NCBI GenBank assembly: GCA_950106755.1
Contig: OX467083.1
Coordinates: 31,491,029 to 31,555,028, forward strand
DNA: 64,000 nt
Direction: 5' to 3'
Source: Climacium dendroides
Lineage: Eukaryota > Streptophyta > Bryopsida > Hypnales > Climaciaceae
In this document: positions 1 through 11,732 of the stretch, piece after piece
Numbering within the stretch: the stretch's first letter is position 1
Layout of the letters: every line of letters begins with the position of its first letter
Notes under the pieces: generated by a model
The model's database searches: none
What the model was told of the DNA's origin: nothing
Seen by the model: the letters and a program-made list of their open reading frames with translations, nothing else
Made by a program: the position numbers and the translations under genes

Positions 1-1684
1 TGTAGCAGATGTCGCCACTTTCTGCAGCACAGGCCACAGCGTTGTCGCAACAACTGAACTGAAGCAGATGTCGCTACTTTCGAAGGTAAGGTTTTGGAGA
101 TACAGCCAAACGGCCTTGCTGGCTGGGGAAATTCTGTGCACCCACACCGCTCCTGCGTCAAGTCAAGAACTCTGTGGCTCGACCCCAGTGAAAACGAAAC
201 GAACGGCTCGGAAACAAAAAGCTGCGAGTGAAAACTGAAAAAGCTGGTGAGCTGGGTGAAACACCGCTTTCGGAGGATCTGGCTCAACGGTCACTCAGTT
301 TTGAACAAAACATCACGCCAGCGACAGCAGAAAGATTCGTACCAGTGGTCCAGAGCTTCCTAAATTAGCAGCTGCGATATTTGAATTACTCCGTACAAAA
401 CAAATGCTAAATACAGAATGTGCTAAACTTGACAACAAATATTTTAAGCTGAACCTGTGAGCTAGACTACTACTTGGCCAGGTCATGGCTGCATGGCATC
501 AAGAATAGGAAAATTCAAGGACATATTTCTTCCTTGTCAGAGTGACAACAAATCTAGACTTGAAAGAGAACAAATTGGAAGGATAAGAGTTTGTAATCAG
601 AGATTGACACTTTCAAATTCAGAGGAAGAATAACAATGGACTTCAGACCAACGTGAAGGAAGAGCTTGTCTGCGGTTGTGCTGCGAACTACCGTAGCACG
701 GCATGTCATATTTCTTGTATTTCCTGTACAATACAAACCTAAAAAACGGTGGTTTGGGACCCTCCATTGCCTCAGGAGGCACCATAGAATTTGTATGGTC
801 TAAAGATTCTCCTATCAGTGGCATGGCCCAAGTAGGTTCAACAATGCTTGGCTCGAATATCTGCATATTGCAGGTGGCTTGCTTGATGACACAGAGATGG
901 TACTCCCAACATGAGTGTCGGTTCTATGTCCCTAGCCTAAGAGGAAACTAAAATTACTTCCCTATGAAAGAGTGAGGCTCAAAATTAGCTTTTCTAGTCC
1001 TATGTATTGAGAGGTACGTCGAAAATTCGTCCCTCCGAAGACAAGCCTTCTGGTTCTCAACGATACATAGCAATTAATTAGACTTACTGAAGCCTTCATA
1101 CTAATAATATTTGGTCTATCTATGATCCGAGATAATGACCATAGACAGACCAAATTAGCACGCATTCTACGACAATCTCTGACTCTGTCTACATTGATCC
1201 ATTTGATTTCGGTAGCTTGAGGACTATGAAAATCTTGAGAGAACCTGATTACCAATGGAAGTTGTCCTCAAGGAAGCATGCCCCCAAATGCAAAGCAAAA
1301 CCGTAACAGACAACCCTGTCCTTGCTGTGAATCGTGTCCAATGCACGGCCAGTATAATCTAGACCAATATTACAGGAGACCCCAGTGCACCAGAATCGTA
1401 GCATGTTCCAAGTACTGCAACTAAAATTCCTACTCTTTCTGTTGGATTGCATAACTCTCTAACATACTCTCCTAATTTGGAAAAAATTAGAAATTCACAT
1501 AATATTACAAGCAACAATGGCAGCTTCCACAGCCACCAAAAAATTCTACTCACCAGGCCTCGGCAAGTATAATGAACAGTCTTCTTTTCCACCCCAATCA
1601 CTGTAGATGTAGCGCCATTTGGATCTGCGTAAATGTGTGGCCTGTCAGGCGAGCATTTGCTTGAAGCTATTAGTTGCTCCCACT
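1..1684. other. Non-coding stretch, no supported gene
   Basis: I see no convincing gene here. The short open frames have no family resemblance that I can defend. A near-duplicate of about 17 bases (GCAGATGTCGC followed by ACTTTC) occurs near positions 6 and 65. The stretch lies downstream of the minus-strand kinase, so its right part should hold that gene's 3' UTR. Minus-strand frames near 960-1450 vaguely suggest retroelement debris, but the resemblance is too weak to call. Confidence 0.5.
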
Positions 1685-3401
1685 TCATCCAAACGACTCA
1701 CACCGCGAGTAATCCTTGCGAATGTAATCGGCACTTTCAGGACTAGGCCGTGCTTCAGTCAGGGTGTAAGATTCACCATTCTCAAGGTCTAATGTAAACT
1801 GCTGACTTTCCAAGCGAATATCTTCAATGGTCACCACAGCACGAGTGTTATCACCGTGTGCAGCGTATTCGCTCAATATGGGCGTGGACACCACCCTCAC
1901 CATGTAAGGACGCTCAAAGGGAATGTCCAGGGCTTTGCCAGGAAAGACATCATCTTCTGTTCCCGTTGATGTCACAGCACTGGAGATTTGCGTATCCGTG
2001 GATTCACCCATCAAAGCAGTCTCATTCGTCTGGCTGGATTCGCTACACTCCGCTTCATCGACCGACTCCTCCACAATCTTTGCAGGTTTCTGCAGATTTC
2101 TCAACTGTTCCACCACCTCAGCCATACTCGGCCGTTGGTGTGGCAACGTCTTGGTACAATCCAGAGCCAGGTACAGCACTTTGGTCATGGCTTCCTTATT
2201 GGCGTCCTTGTCCGCCGAATCAATCATACGCACGTCAAAGAAATCGGGTGAGCTTCCCATTCGCCGCTTCACCCAAGTGATAATGTCAAAATTGCGCCCC
2301 ATCGAAGGATCCTTGCCTGTGAGCAATTCCAACAGGACAATCCCGTAGCTGTACACGTCACACTTGACTGTTAGTCGGAGGCTTTTCTGATACTCCGGAG
2401 CAATGTACGCTTTCGTTCCAGCAATGAAGGTGGTCACATGAGTCTTGGCCGAGTCTATCAACCTGGCTAACCCGAAATCTGACACTTTGGCTTCGAAGTT
2501 CTTGTCCAACAGGATATTGCTGGCCTTCACGTCACGGTGAATAATGCGAGGGTCCCGGTTGTGAAGGTACGATAACCCTTCGGCAGCCCCCAGGGCAATC
2601 TTGAGCCTGGTGTCCCAATCTAAATGCGCTTCTTTACTACCAGGATTGCTGCGTCTCATGTAGTGGTTGAGACTTCCATTCTCGAAGAACTCATAGACGA
2701 GGAGCTTCCCGTCTTTCGTCCTGCAGTACCCCAGCAATTGAACCAGGTTGGGGTGGTGGCAATTGCCCACGGTCTCAATCTCTGCCCGGAGTTCGCGATC
2801 ACTCTGCTTTCCACTTCCAAAGAGCTTCTTCACGGCCACCACTCTTCCATCTGGAAGCGTAGCCTTGTAGACCTGCCGTAGCAAAATAACAATTACGAAC
2901 CAGTGTATTGTTCAATGATACCGTTCCACCTTCCAACCAGACCACTTGCATTTGCGTCTCGATGCATGTCAAGAAATTGCTCTACATAAGTTTGAAAAGC
3001 GGTAGCAGGTAGTAAATTCTTAAATGCATCTAAATAAAGTACGATTTTGAATAAATGCAATGCTGTCCCTTAAATCTGGCAACTACAAACGGATGCAGAG
3101 ATGAGAAGGGAAAAGAATAGACGAGGAGATTGGCTTCGGAGCATACCTTCGCAAATCCCCCGACTCCGATGAGGTTTTTCTTGCTAAACGCCCCCGTGGC
3201 ATCTTGCAGCTCCTTGTACCTAAAAGTAACATTGGACTTGAGCGTCGGTTGCTTGAGCAAATGTTTGGAGCCGTTGGCAAGCTTGGGCCCGTCGATCTCC
3301 AACCGCTTGGTCCAAGCGGCGGTCCAAGGGCTCCAGGAGTTGAAGAATGAGGAAAGTTGCGACCCAAGGTAAGCATAGATGGGGGTGACGCACGAACACA
3401 T
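1685..3401 (-). CDS. Receptor-like cytoplasmic Ser/Thr kinase, 480 aa, two exons
   Basis: Predicted exons are 3401-3147 and 2872-1685, joined in phase 0 across an intron with GT..AG ends. The start is the first true ATG (3401). The frame stays open upstream but only with non-ATG starts. Residues 1-60 include a Cys-containing N-terminus (MCSC) and no signal peptide or clear membrane segment. The kinase domain runs from about 72 to 350: glycine loop at 79-84, VAVK lysine K100, HRD at 197-199, N204, DFG at 217-219 and APE at 243-245. All catalytic residues are present, so it should be active and phosphorylate Ser/Thr. The sequence is of the plant RLK/Pelle class (FRYKEL before the domain, GTKAYIAPEY activation loop). 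There is no LRR or other ectodomain, which fits a cytoplasmic RLCK, with N-terminal cysteines as possible lipidation sites (inference). About 130 acidic and Ser-rich residues follow the domain. An undetected upstream exon carrying an ectodomain is the main alternative. Confidence 0.85.
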
Positions 3402-4822
3402 TAGAAAAGCAAGAGGAGAACGATCTGGGGTTTCTAAAGTAGGGAATTCCGCTTCTTTCAAGTACACCGACGGTCACCTGGAGGCAGATTCTCCTCTCCC
3501 TTATCCCACGCCTCCTTATACTTCATCACTAATGTCACACCACTACACTATCCCGCTAACCAACTAAACAAACAATTCCGACAGGAAAAAAAACGAGGTC
3601 CCTCTCTAAACTTCATCCACCGCAAAAAAACACTCTCAAATCTCACTCGGTAGCAAAATCAGAAACCAACATACTCCCACAAATTCCCCGTCTCCAAGTA
3701 GCCCCTCAAAACACTAATTTCCCCACAATCCAAAACGGTGGGCACCAAATGCACACCCAAGATCGCTAAATTTGACCTCTCTCTCCCGATACGAAAAATG
3801 CACCTCCCTTCAAACTACCGCTCACCCTCTTAACGAGGCTCGCCACCTACCCTACCCCCGCCGCCGAGAGACTTAAGAACAACAACAACAACAAAGAACC
3901 TACACCCGAGGGCTACTCCAGCAGTACACCTAAAAGAAGTACGTTACCTCCACCTCCAGAATGCTACGAGCGTGGCAACTAGAACCCCACAAACTGCGAA
4001 CCGAACAACTAAGTTCCACACGCAACTAACTTAAGCTTCACTTCACCCGACAGAAGGAGTCGAGAGGAAAGCAGGAAGCGCAATGCAAATGCACTGAGCC
4101 CTGCTGCCCCACCTAATAAGCTACAAGGAGCGGAGCTGCTGCTGCGCCTTGGAATCTTTCGGGCATGCTTCCACTACTACAGTACTACTGTTGTGCTGCA
4201 TCGTCGGTTTCCGTTCAAGTGCAGCAGCGGTGTCGTGCGACTTCCTGGCGTGCTGTTGGAGGTTTTCGGGGGGCGGGACGAGAAGAAGAAGAATCCCTCC
4301 ATCGCATCGCAAGTACAGGCACTAGGCTACTGATGGGGAAGTCTGCAACTCGGAAGTCAGAGACGGGCGACGGGCCGTCGGGACTGCTTGGGACTCTTGG
4401 ACCCCACTCTTGGACCCCACTGGTCCCGCGGGTCCGCCCACGAGAGTCCGGCGAACCGTCGTTCCTCCATCGCTGGCTGCTCTGCTCTGCAGTGCGGGCG
4501 TTGCGGAGGGGCGCGGGTTGGGAGGACGGAGAGGGACCACGTGGCGGCCCCCAGTCTATTATTATCTATTTTTTACTGCCTCCCTCTTTTTTTACCTCGC
4601 TTTGGAGGTAGGGGAATGCCACGTGGATTATTTAAGGGGTGGAAATGGTGAGTCACCGTGCATGCAGACCACTACAGCTGTGGTTTTTACTGGTGGAGAA
4701 TATGCTCTGTCAGGGAGCGTCAGGGGTAAGAGAATCTCTTTGGGAGGGGGGGTAACTTACTGTGGGGGCCGGGCCCTCTGGAATTCAAGGGTCCCTGTTT
4801 GGGGGATGTAATTTGTAGGACC
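3402..4822. other. Upstream region of the kinase gene, non-coding
   Basis: No gene is supported. The stretch holds an (AAC)n run near 3878 and a GC-rich section at about 4150-4560 with a directly repeated ACTCTTGGACCCCACT near 4390-4420. The 5' UTR and promoter of the minus-strand kinase should lie here, but I see no element that fixes the start site. Open frames at 4165-4811 are low-complexity, overlap in several phases and resemble nothing I know. Confidence 0.45.
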
Positions 4823-4823
4823 C

Positions 4824-5140
4824 ACACTAATGATGATAAATAGTGTTACCTGGATTTTTACCCGGATCACTCTACACTTCAATTAGTTTGTTGTGTTCAC
4901 TTTTCTGAGCAGTAATTTTTTTGAACATGTCATAGGTTTCTTGGGTTCATACGTTTTTCTTTGCATTTTGATGAAATAGTTAGGTAACACTAAAATGTAA
5001 ACTTGTAAAAAATTTATACCCAATAGTTGACAAATAGTGTCTATGTTGACATTTAGTGTTGGTAACATTAACCGGATTGTTGACAATTAGTGTTATGCTT
5101 CGTGATTAGTGTTGCCAACACTATTTATCATCATTAGTGT
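4824..5140. mobile_element. 317-bp MITE with perfect 24-bp terminal inverted repeats (CACTA-like ends)
   Basis: Bases 4824-4847 are the exact reverse complement of 5117-5140. The ends read ACACTAATGATGATAAATAG and so on, so a CACTA motif lies one base inside the edge. The interior is AT-rich, has no coding capacity and repeats the word TAGTGTT several times. No clean 3-bp target duplication is visible (CCC on the left, ACT on the right), so the superfamily is inferred from the terminal motif only. The right edge abuts a copy of the ~230-bp repeat. Confidence 0.75.
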
Positions 5141-5370
5141 ACTAGTATGCCCTGTGCCGTTGCCACAATCAAAACAAAAGTAAAAGTATTTTTCTAATCT
5201 TTTTATTCATAGAAACTTTGAAATGTAATAACTTTCTCACTGTAAGTTGGAATGCCACAAAACCAACCTCCTTGCCGAGGGCTTTTCAACGGTACCAAGC
5301 ACACAATCGGGGGACACATGGTCCGAGAGATCTCAACGTAACAAACAAAACAAGCAAACAAATTTAAGGT
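5141..5370 (+). repeat. ~230-bp dispersed repeat, copy 1 (forward)
   Basis: It begins ACTAGTATGCCCTGTGCCGT, passes through a conserved core near 5277-5330 (GAGGGCTTTTCAACGGTACC then GAGATCT) and ends in a CAAACAAA-rich tail. It aligns along its length with copies at 5988 and 6219, and in reverse with three copies at 28453-29175. It has no coding content and no terminal inverted repeat. The family is not one I recognise. Confidence 0.75.
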
Positions 5371-5409
5371 ATAGGTTCCTAGGGGATTAAAAAAAATTCT
5401 CTTGGTATA

Positions 5410-5879
5410 AGGTAAAACAACCCATTGTGGTCAAGTGACCCATAGTGGTCACTTAGGAAATGACCTCATTGCGGGTTTTTTCAGTATGTGAGATTTCAGC
5501 CACACTCAATGTCTTGCATGACAGTAACGGAGTGAATAGTGACCACATTAGGAACTTCCAACTTTTTAGTGTGAAATTCATTGTAAGAATTGACTTTGTA
5601 GGCCTTCCATGTTAAAAAACATTGTGACTATATTAGGTAGTAAGATGAACATTGTGGATTCAGATTTTGTTGGTTATGGAGTAGTCTATAGATTGTTTTG
5701 GGCCATGATGCATTGAACACTTCAAAAACGTCTAGTAAATTCATACTTTGTTTAAATAAAACATAATTTCAATTACTCTCACAGTTTCTCACACTTGTAT
5801 TAATGTGGAGAAAACCATTAATTTCAGCAATAGCATGAGGCTAAACTTCTGATTTTGACCACAATGGTTTGTTTTACCT
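5410..5879. mobile_element. 470-bp MITE with ~25-bp inverted ends and TA target duplication
   Basis: The left end AGGTAAAACAACCCATTGTG and the right end match as inverted repeats over 25 bases with one mismatch. A TA dinucleotide flanks each edge (5408-5409 and 5880-5881), as expected for Tc1/mariner-type insertion. The interior is AT-rich with no open frame. A second inner motif (GTGACCCATAGTGGTCACTT, 5436-5455) is nearly self-complementary. The transposase that mobilised it is not in the window. Confidence 0.75.
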
Positions 5880-5987
5880 TAGGTGGTGACAACAAAACCC
5901 ATCTTTTCGTTTCGTTGAGCCTTTTGGAGATAGAAAATATTTTCCATCTACACTCTACAAATCTCTTACTTTATTCTTTTCAAAAAA

Positions 5988-6218
5988 ACTAGTGTGCCTT
6001 GAACCTTTCCCACAACAAAAATAAAAATAAAAGTAATATTCAGATTTTTTAATTACAAAATCTTTGAAATTCAATATCTTTTCTATCATAAGGTGGAATG
6101 CGATGAAACAAAGGTTGTGCACCCTTCCTCACTAAGAGCTTTGTAACAATACTAAGATTGCAACCAAAGATCACATGGTTCTAGAGATTTTATCATAACA
6201 AAACAAATAAATGTATAT
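5988..6218 (+). repeat. ~230-bp dispersed repeat, copy 2 (forward)
   Basis: It starts ACTAGTGTGCCTTGAACCTT and follows the same order of blocks as copy 1: an A-rich run, CTTTGAAATTCAATATCTTT, a core around AGAGCTTTGTAACAATACTA, GAGATTT and a CAAATAAA tail. It is directly followed, head to tail, by copy 3, giving a local period of 231 bases. Confidence 0.75.
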
Positions 6219-6455
6219 ACTAGTGTGCCTTATTCCATTGCCATAGCTAAAATAAATGTATAAGCAATTTTTAAATTTTTTTAATTCATGAAAACTTTGA
6301 AATTCAATATCTTTTTTGCCATGAATCAGAATACCACAAAACAAAAGGACGTGCACTCCTTTTCACTGAGGGCTTTTTGATAGTACCAAGAATACAACTA
6401 GAAGATGCACGTTTGGGAGATCTTACAGTAGCAAACAAAATAAAACAAAACAACC
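6219..6455 (+). repeat. ~230-bp dispersed repeat, copy 3 (forward)
   Basis: It starts ACTAGTGTGCCTTATTCCAT and is the second member of the tandem pair with copy 2. The core at about 6360-6425 (GAGGGCTTTTTGATAGTACC, GGGAGATCTTACAG) matches copy 1 better than copy 2 in places, so the copies diverged independently. Confidence 0.75.
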
Positions 6456-9400
6456 TAATTTAATGTATGAGTACGATAGTGTTTTGTCTATATTTACTAT
6501 GTTCTTTTATATTTAGAGGCTCTAAATTCCTTTGAAATACTAGTCTTGAAAGCAAGGTTGGAATCTTCATCTATATTTATTGTTTTAACAAATCCAACTA
6601 TAGATCCTTTAGTTAACTTATTAGACAATTGCTCTCTCTATTTCTCACATATCTTTGTATGGAAGTTTAAGAAAAATGTCAACAAGGCAAACTAATCATT
6701 CTACTTGTCACAATTTACCTTGTATATAAATCTAAAAGAAATTCAAATCTTTATCTCTTTAAAAAGTGATTTTTTGGAGTTGCTTGCATTGGCTCCAAAA
6801 AAAGCAAAAATCATAAAATAACTTTTGAACCATGTAGTCAAAAATGATGAAAATTGTTGCATCTAAAAGCTACTCCTTGACCACATGTTGTGTGAAAATT
6901 TCAAATTTCAAATATCTTGTACATAAATGAATGATCGAAAAAGCTATGTTGCCAAAAAAATGCTACTTGGTCTTTTAGGGTGTAAACGTTTATCATCCAT
7001 AGTTTTGTGACAAAAAAATTCATCTTTTAGATCCAAAAATGAGTTTTGAAAAAATCACCTTAAAATTTTTCTTTAAAAAAATATTGACTAGGAAGTAGCA
7101 TAAAATAGTAATGGTAAATGGTTATGTAATAGCACCTAAATTTGTCTGAATGAGAGAAGCTCAAATAGTACACCAAACAAGTTCAAATTGGAGTTTTTAC
7201 ATGAAAAGTGTTACAATAATTACTTGACCCCTTCCAAAATATTCTCCTTGGCACAACAAAAATTGCAACTTTGCCAAAGACAACAACTCCACAAAAGTTT
7301 TTTTTTCCTTCAAAAATAGTTTAAATGTTGGATTAACAATGATGGAGATTTTTTTGCTTTGGACAACTAAAAATCTTGTAGTTAGATGGAAAGTAAAACA
7401 GTGAGTTGCCCTTGTAGAACAAACAAGAATTTGTTGCAGCAAAACAATATTCTTATATTTTATCAAGATGATATTTTTCTGTACTATTGACAATGTTCTA
7501 AGGGTTTGAGTGTGGTTCCTAGTAAATTGTGAGAGTTTTGTTGGGTCTCCTTAGAAGTTCAAATAGGATTTTAGATTTTGTTAGAAGAAAATTTTGGGAG
7601 ATTGCATGAATGAGCTATGAATGTTGAAAATAGGTGTTGGAAATAGGTATATCCAAATTGAACCTAGCGACTTCTATAAAGAAAAAGGTTGTTCTTAGAA
7701 GGTGTGTACAAGTTGGTGATGTTACGTTACTCTGTATGGTCTTGGTCTAAACCTAAAGATACCACTCTACACCAAATTTTGAGTGGGCCCATCCTTGAAA
7801 AGTAAACCAAAAGTATAAGCTGATAATCTTTTCATAACATAGGTGTTCATTTTTTTTTAGATTTAATAATAATGGAGATCCCAATATGAATTAAATGGAT
7901 AAAATTTGGATTTAAAAGACTAAGGTATCATCATCTTTGGGGATTCCCACCTAAAGAAGGTGCAAGAAAATATGACTTAGAAAATGAGGAAATGTTGACT
8001 ATGTAATTTGTCCATAATTGGACTTCTCATCTATGGAGAATGGCATAGGCTTTGGCTTAAATTTAAATCCAATTTAAACTATAGTTTATTTTTGGCAAAT
8101 CACCTTTTCAAAATTTTCAATAGTGTTATAGGTAGAAGCAAGGTTATGTTTTGGTGTAAACTACAACAAATAATAGTACTTGTAGCAATTGCTAACTTTG
8201 ACTCAACAACATGAAGAAGTTTGTGAGTAATTAGGAGTCAAGAAATAAATAACATGTATTTCAAAATGCAACCTACAAATAAACCACTAGCTGGTTACAC
8301 TAAATAATGAAAATAGATAGCTTTATCCTAAGAAAATTACTTTACATGCCATCAAAGTCAAGAAATGATTCAATTTATATACAAAGAGGTTTATGAGTCC
8401 CAATTACAACAATACCTAATTCCAAAGTAGTGCATTCTTGTATGATAATAGTAAATATTTTACATAGTGTCAAATGTCAAAATATTAGTGTAGGTAACCT
8501 AGTTTCACTATTTAGTGTATTTGGATATTTGTCTTAAGCCAAATTAATAATAATCTCAATAAGATTAACTATAAGCTCTAATGGTTTTAAAGGAGACTTT
8601 CAGTTAATTTTTACTTAATAATGTTATAGGTGTCTTATATTAGTAATATAGGATAAAATTTGAACCTAATATAAATTGAATTGTAATCCTAATTCTAAAT
8701 CTAATCCTACAAGTAAGATTGGTAAATATAATATATATTAATACAACACAACTCGCACAATAAAAACAACTTCTAGCAATTGTAGCAATGATACAAAATA
8801 TATTGTAATCCATTTAAAGTTCATTATATTAGTTGAAGACCTCATCTCTTGCAATATTAGAAAGTCTATAAAATACTATAGGTTTATATATTTGAATTTC
8901 TTATAAATTTATGTATACTATATATGATATATTCAAAATTTCAAAATTTCAAAACTTTAAATTTCTTGTATTTAGAAAATTTAGAAAAAATTCAAATATA
9001 TAAACTTACAAACAAACACTTTATAAATTTACACATTATAAAATCTGAACTTAAGATTTACAAATTAATAAATTACATAATTCAAAATTTGTAATATATT
9101 TGTTTGTATGCTTTAGGACCTTGCAATTTTGAATTTCCATATTTCAAAATTTCATAATAGTGAATTTGTTGCATTGAAGTGACAAGAGAAATAGAACTCT
9201 ATCAACCACTAGAACTTTTATACAAGTTTAATATTTGTGACTTTAGAGTTAATGGTTTCATTATTAATCATTTTTGTTTTTTGCTAGGATAAAATTCCTT
9301 CAAAATTATATTTTTATTCTACACTTTTGTGTTTAAGAACTAATTCTATAGTAAAGTAACAAGTAAAATGTAAAAATTATAAGTGTTGAAAACATCACCT

Positions 9401-10937
9401 TTTCATGTTCACTTGGTGGAAACGTACAACAATTTTTTAAAAATAGAATAGGAGCTTCAAAATATATTCCTTAAGTAAGTCCGATTGTAAAACAACCATA
9501 TTGCAAATATTGAACAAATGCTACAAAATTTGATACACATCAATTATTCTAGTTATTTAGAGATAAAAACCCAATCAATATTTTTAAACCTTCTAATGTC
9601 ATGTGCTACGTAAATAAAAGCTTATATATAGCATTCAATCTCTTTAAAGTCATTTTTTCATTCATTTAGAAGCTTCTAAGAAGGTGGTAATAGATATTAT
9701 TTGGCTTCATAAAGAAATTATCTATCATAAAATATTGATGGTTTCAACCAAGGGGCAAAGAATTTCCTTTGTTGAATAAGAAATAGAGAGATAGAATTTC
9801 AACCACTTTAAGTAGGAAAACCAACCATTCACCACACACATCTAAGAACTACACAACAAGAATTGCCAATTACTGCACAATAAACGTATTTTTTACATTT
9901 ATAAAGCAACCACCTATATATATATATATATATTTTAAAATATTTTCAGTGGATTTTTTTTGAGGATTCAAATTATTTTTATTAATATTTTTCTACACTC
10001 TTCAAGTATGCCATATTCTAATTTCTATTTTTTTTGTTATATACCATATTTAATTATTTTTTGAATTATTTTTTATTGAATCTAACTCGAGCATAGGATA
10101 ATGGTCACCTAATAGATGTCGGTTCTAACCACAATTTTTTTTAAATTCTTGAAATTGGGCCCATCTACTAACTACATAAGTGACAACTATGCAATAAGAG
10201 AGGTTCTACTTGTATTTAAGGTGAAGCCACCCATAACTAATCAAATAAACAATTATTGACATAACTTGAAGTAATGCAAGGCAAAGCAAAATATTTTCTT
10301 GAGTGCAAAGATAGAAATGATGATAGAAACTTTTGCCAAAACTTTGGTAATTTTATCACTTCAACTAAAATTACTATGCATTTTGAAAGGCAAAAGTTGG
10401 TTTGGACCTATGTCCAATGTCTAAAGTCATCCAATTGTGATCATTCAAGAACTACTTTCCCACTCATTACTTCCTACTTTCTTGTTCACTACTTTGGGAC
10501 ATGTGTTTTGACCTTATTAGTGCCATTTTTGAAAAGGAGAAAAAAATACATTCCAAGCTTTGGTTGGAAATTTGTTCCACCCTTGGTTGGAAATAATTAC
10601 ACCCTATACGTTGGGTATGGGTCTTTGGTTGGGAATGGGTGGTCCTACCTTAGTGTAGATATGCACTGTACACTTCTAGTTGGATTTAAAGTAACTACAC
10701 CTTAAATTGCATGGTTTCTAAAACCGCACAAGTTAGATTCTTGCCTAAAATGAACTTCCAATATTAACGAGAGTCTATGGTTGATTATCCTAAATCCTAT
10801 TTTTAGCACTTTGAATATTCTTAGTTTATTCATATGGTTTCCAAAAAATGCATTTTTAGAGAATCTAGAATCCTTTTTGGCTTCCAATAAGATCCTACCA
10901 AAAAAATTCAATATAATAATGACAACTATGTTGAATT
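6456..10937. other. AT-rich gene-free block
   Basis: No gene is supported across about 4.5 kb. Base composition is strongly AT-biased, with runs such as AATTTCAAAATTTCAAAA near 8940 and a (TA)n tract near 9918-9936. The longest open frame (10274-10705) has no family signal and sits in degenerate sequence with internal repeats of TTGGTTGGAAAT. The block most likely consists of old, unrecognisable transposon sequence. Confidence 0.5.
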
Positions 10938-11069
10938 GCTTATTTGTATGATTTTAGGTGTAATCACCTTATAGACTTCAAATGAGGAGCAAGATGATCA
11001 ATTCTAACAGTCACCTACCTCCTTTTTTAGGAGCGTAAAGTAACTACACCTAAAATCACACAAATAAGC
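10938..11069. repeat. Short inverted repeat (arms ~34 bp)
   Basis: The arm at 10938-10971 (GCTTATTTGTATGATTTTAG onward) pairs with 11036-11069 with about four mismatches, leaving a spacer of ~64 bases. This could be a very small MITE or a hairpin. A related TAACTACACCTTAAA word occurs at about 10690. There is no obvious target duplication. Confidence 0.5.
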
Positions 11070-11355
11070 TCTGTGGCATGGCAATATGCTTTAAAAAACG
11101 AACAACAATTTTTACACATTGGTGAAGGACTATGCATCAAAACACAAGTGGTTCCATAATTTTTGAACTAGTCACATTGTGAATTAGTCACAAAATTTCA
11201 AAGATACAAGGTATAGGATGCTAAAAGTGTCATGTAGGTGATGTCAAAATGCATTCATTTGATGCACATGAAGAATGGCATCGGAGAAGAAGCTAAAGCA
11301 ACAGAAAGTGTATCCAAAAGTGTCCACTTCTAAGGTTGCCACCTCCACAATACTA

Positions 11356-11490
11356 GAAATAGAACTGCACACTACTCCAAATTCACCTTACATTAGTACT
11401 AAAAACAGAGTTGTACACTACTCCAAATTCACCTTACATTAGTACTAAAAACAGAGCTGCACACCACTCCAAATTCACCTTGCATTTATC
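11356..11490 (+). repeat. 46-bp tandem repeat, about 2.8 copies
   Basis: The block CACTACTCCAAATTCACCTT followed by ACATTAGTACTAAAAACAGA recurs at exact 46-base spacing (11371, 11417, 11463). Copies differ at only a few positions, so the expansion is fairly recent. No gene overlaps it. Confidence 0.9.
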
Positions 11491-11732
11491 CTTTGTCATG
11501 TGCTTCATTTTTGGATATCCTCCCTATTTCGTTTCCCTTCCAAACTAGGGGTCGATTTTTGAGGAGTGGTCCATTTTAGGTGCATTTACCTTATGAGGTC
11601 CATCCTTCCGTACGTCCGAGTTGGGCCCCAAGCACAACGCGTTTGCGCTTGTTGCTATTTTCATAGGTGGCTATGTTCGATAGAGTAAGCTTCCGAGCAT
11701 GAGGTGGGCTACGGGATACTTTAATTTCTAGC

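Noticed and set aside
962..1452. Copia-type retrotransposon fragment on the minus strand
   Set aside because: Only vague resemblance. No conserved motif could be confirmed.
3030..3467. Longer kinase exon 1 starting at 3467
   Set aside because: The codon there is GTG, not ATG. The first true ATG is at 3401, and the extra residues have no family support.
10274..10705. 143-residue forward frame as a gene
   Set aside because: It has no family resemblance, lies in AT-rich repetitive sequence with internal word repeats, and has no splice context.
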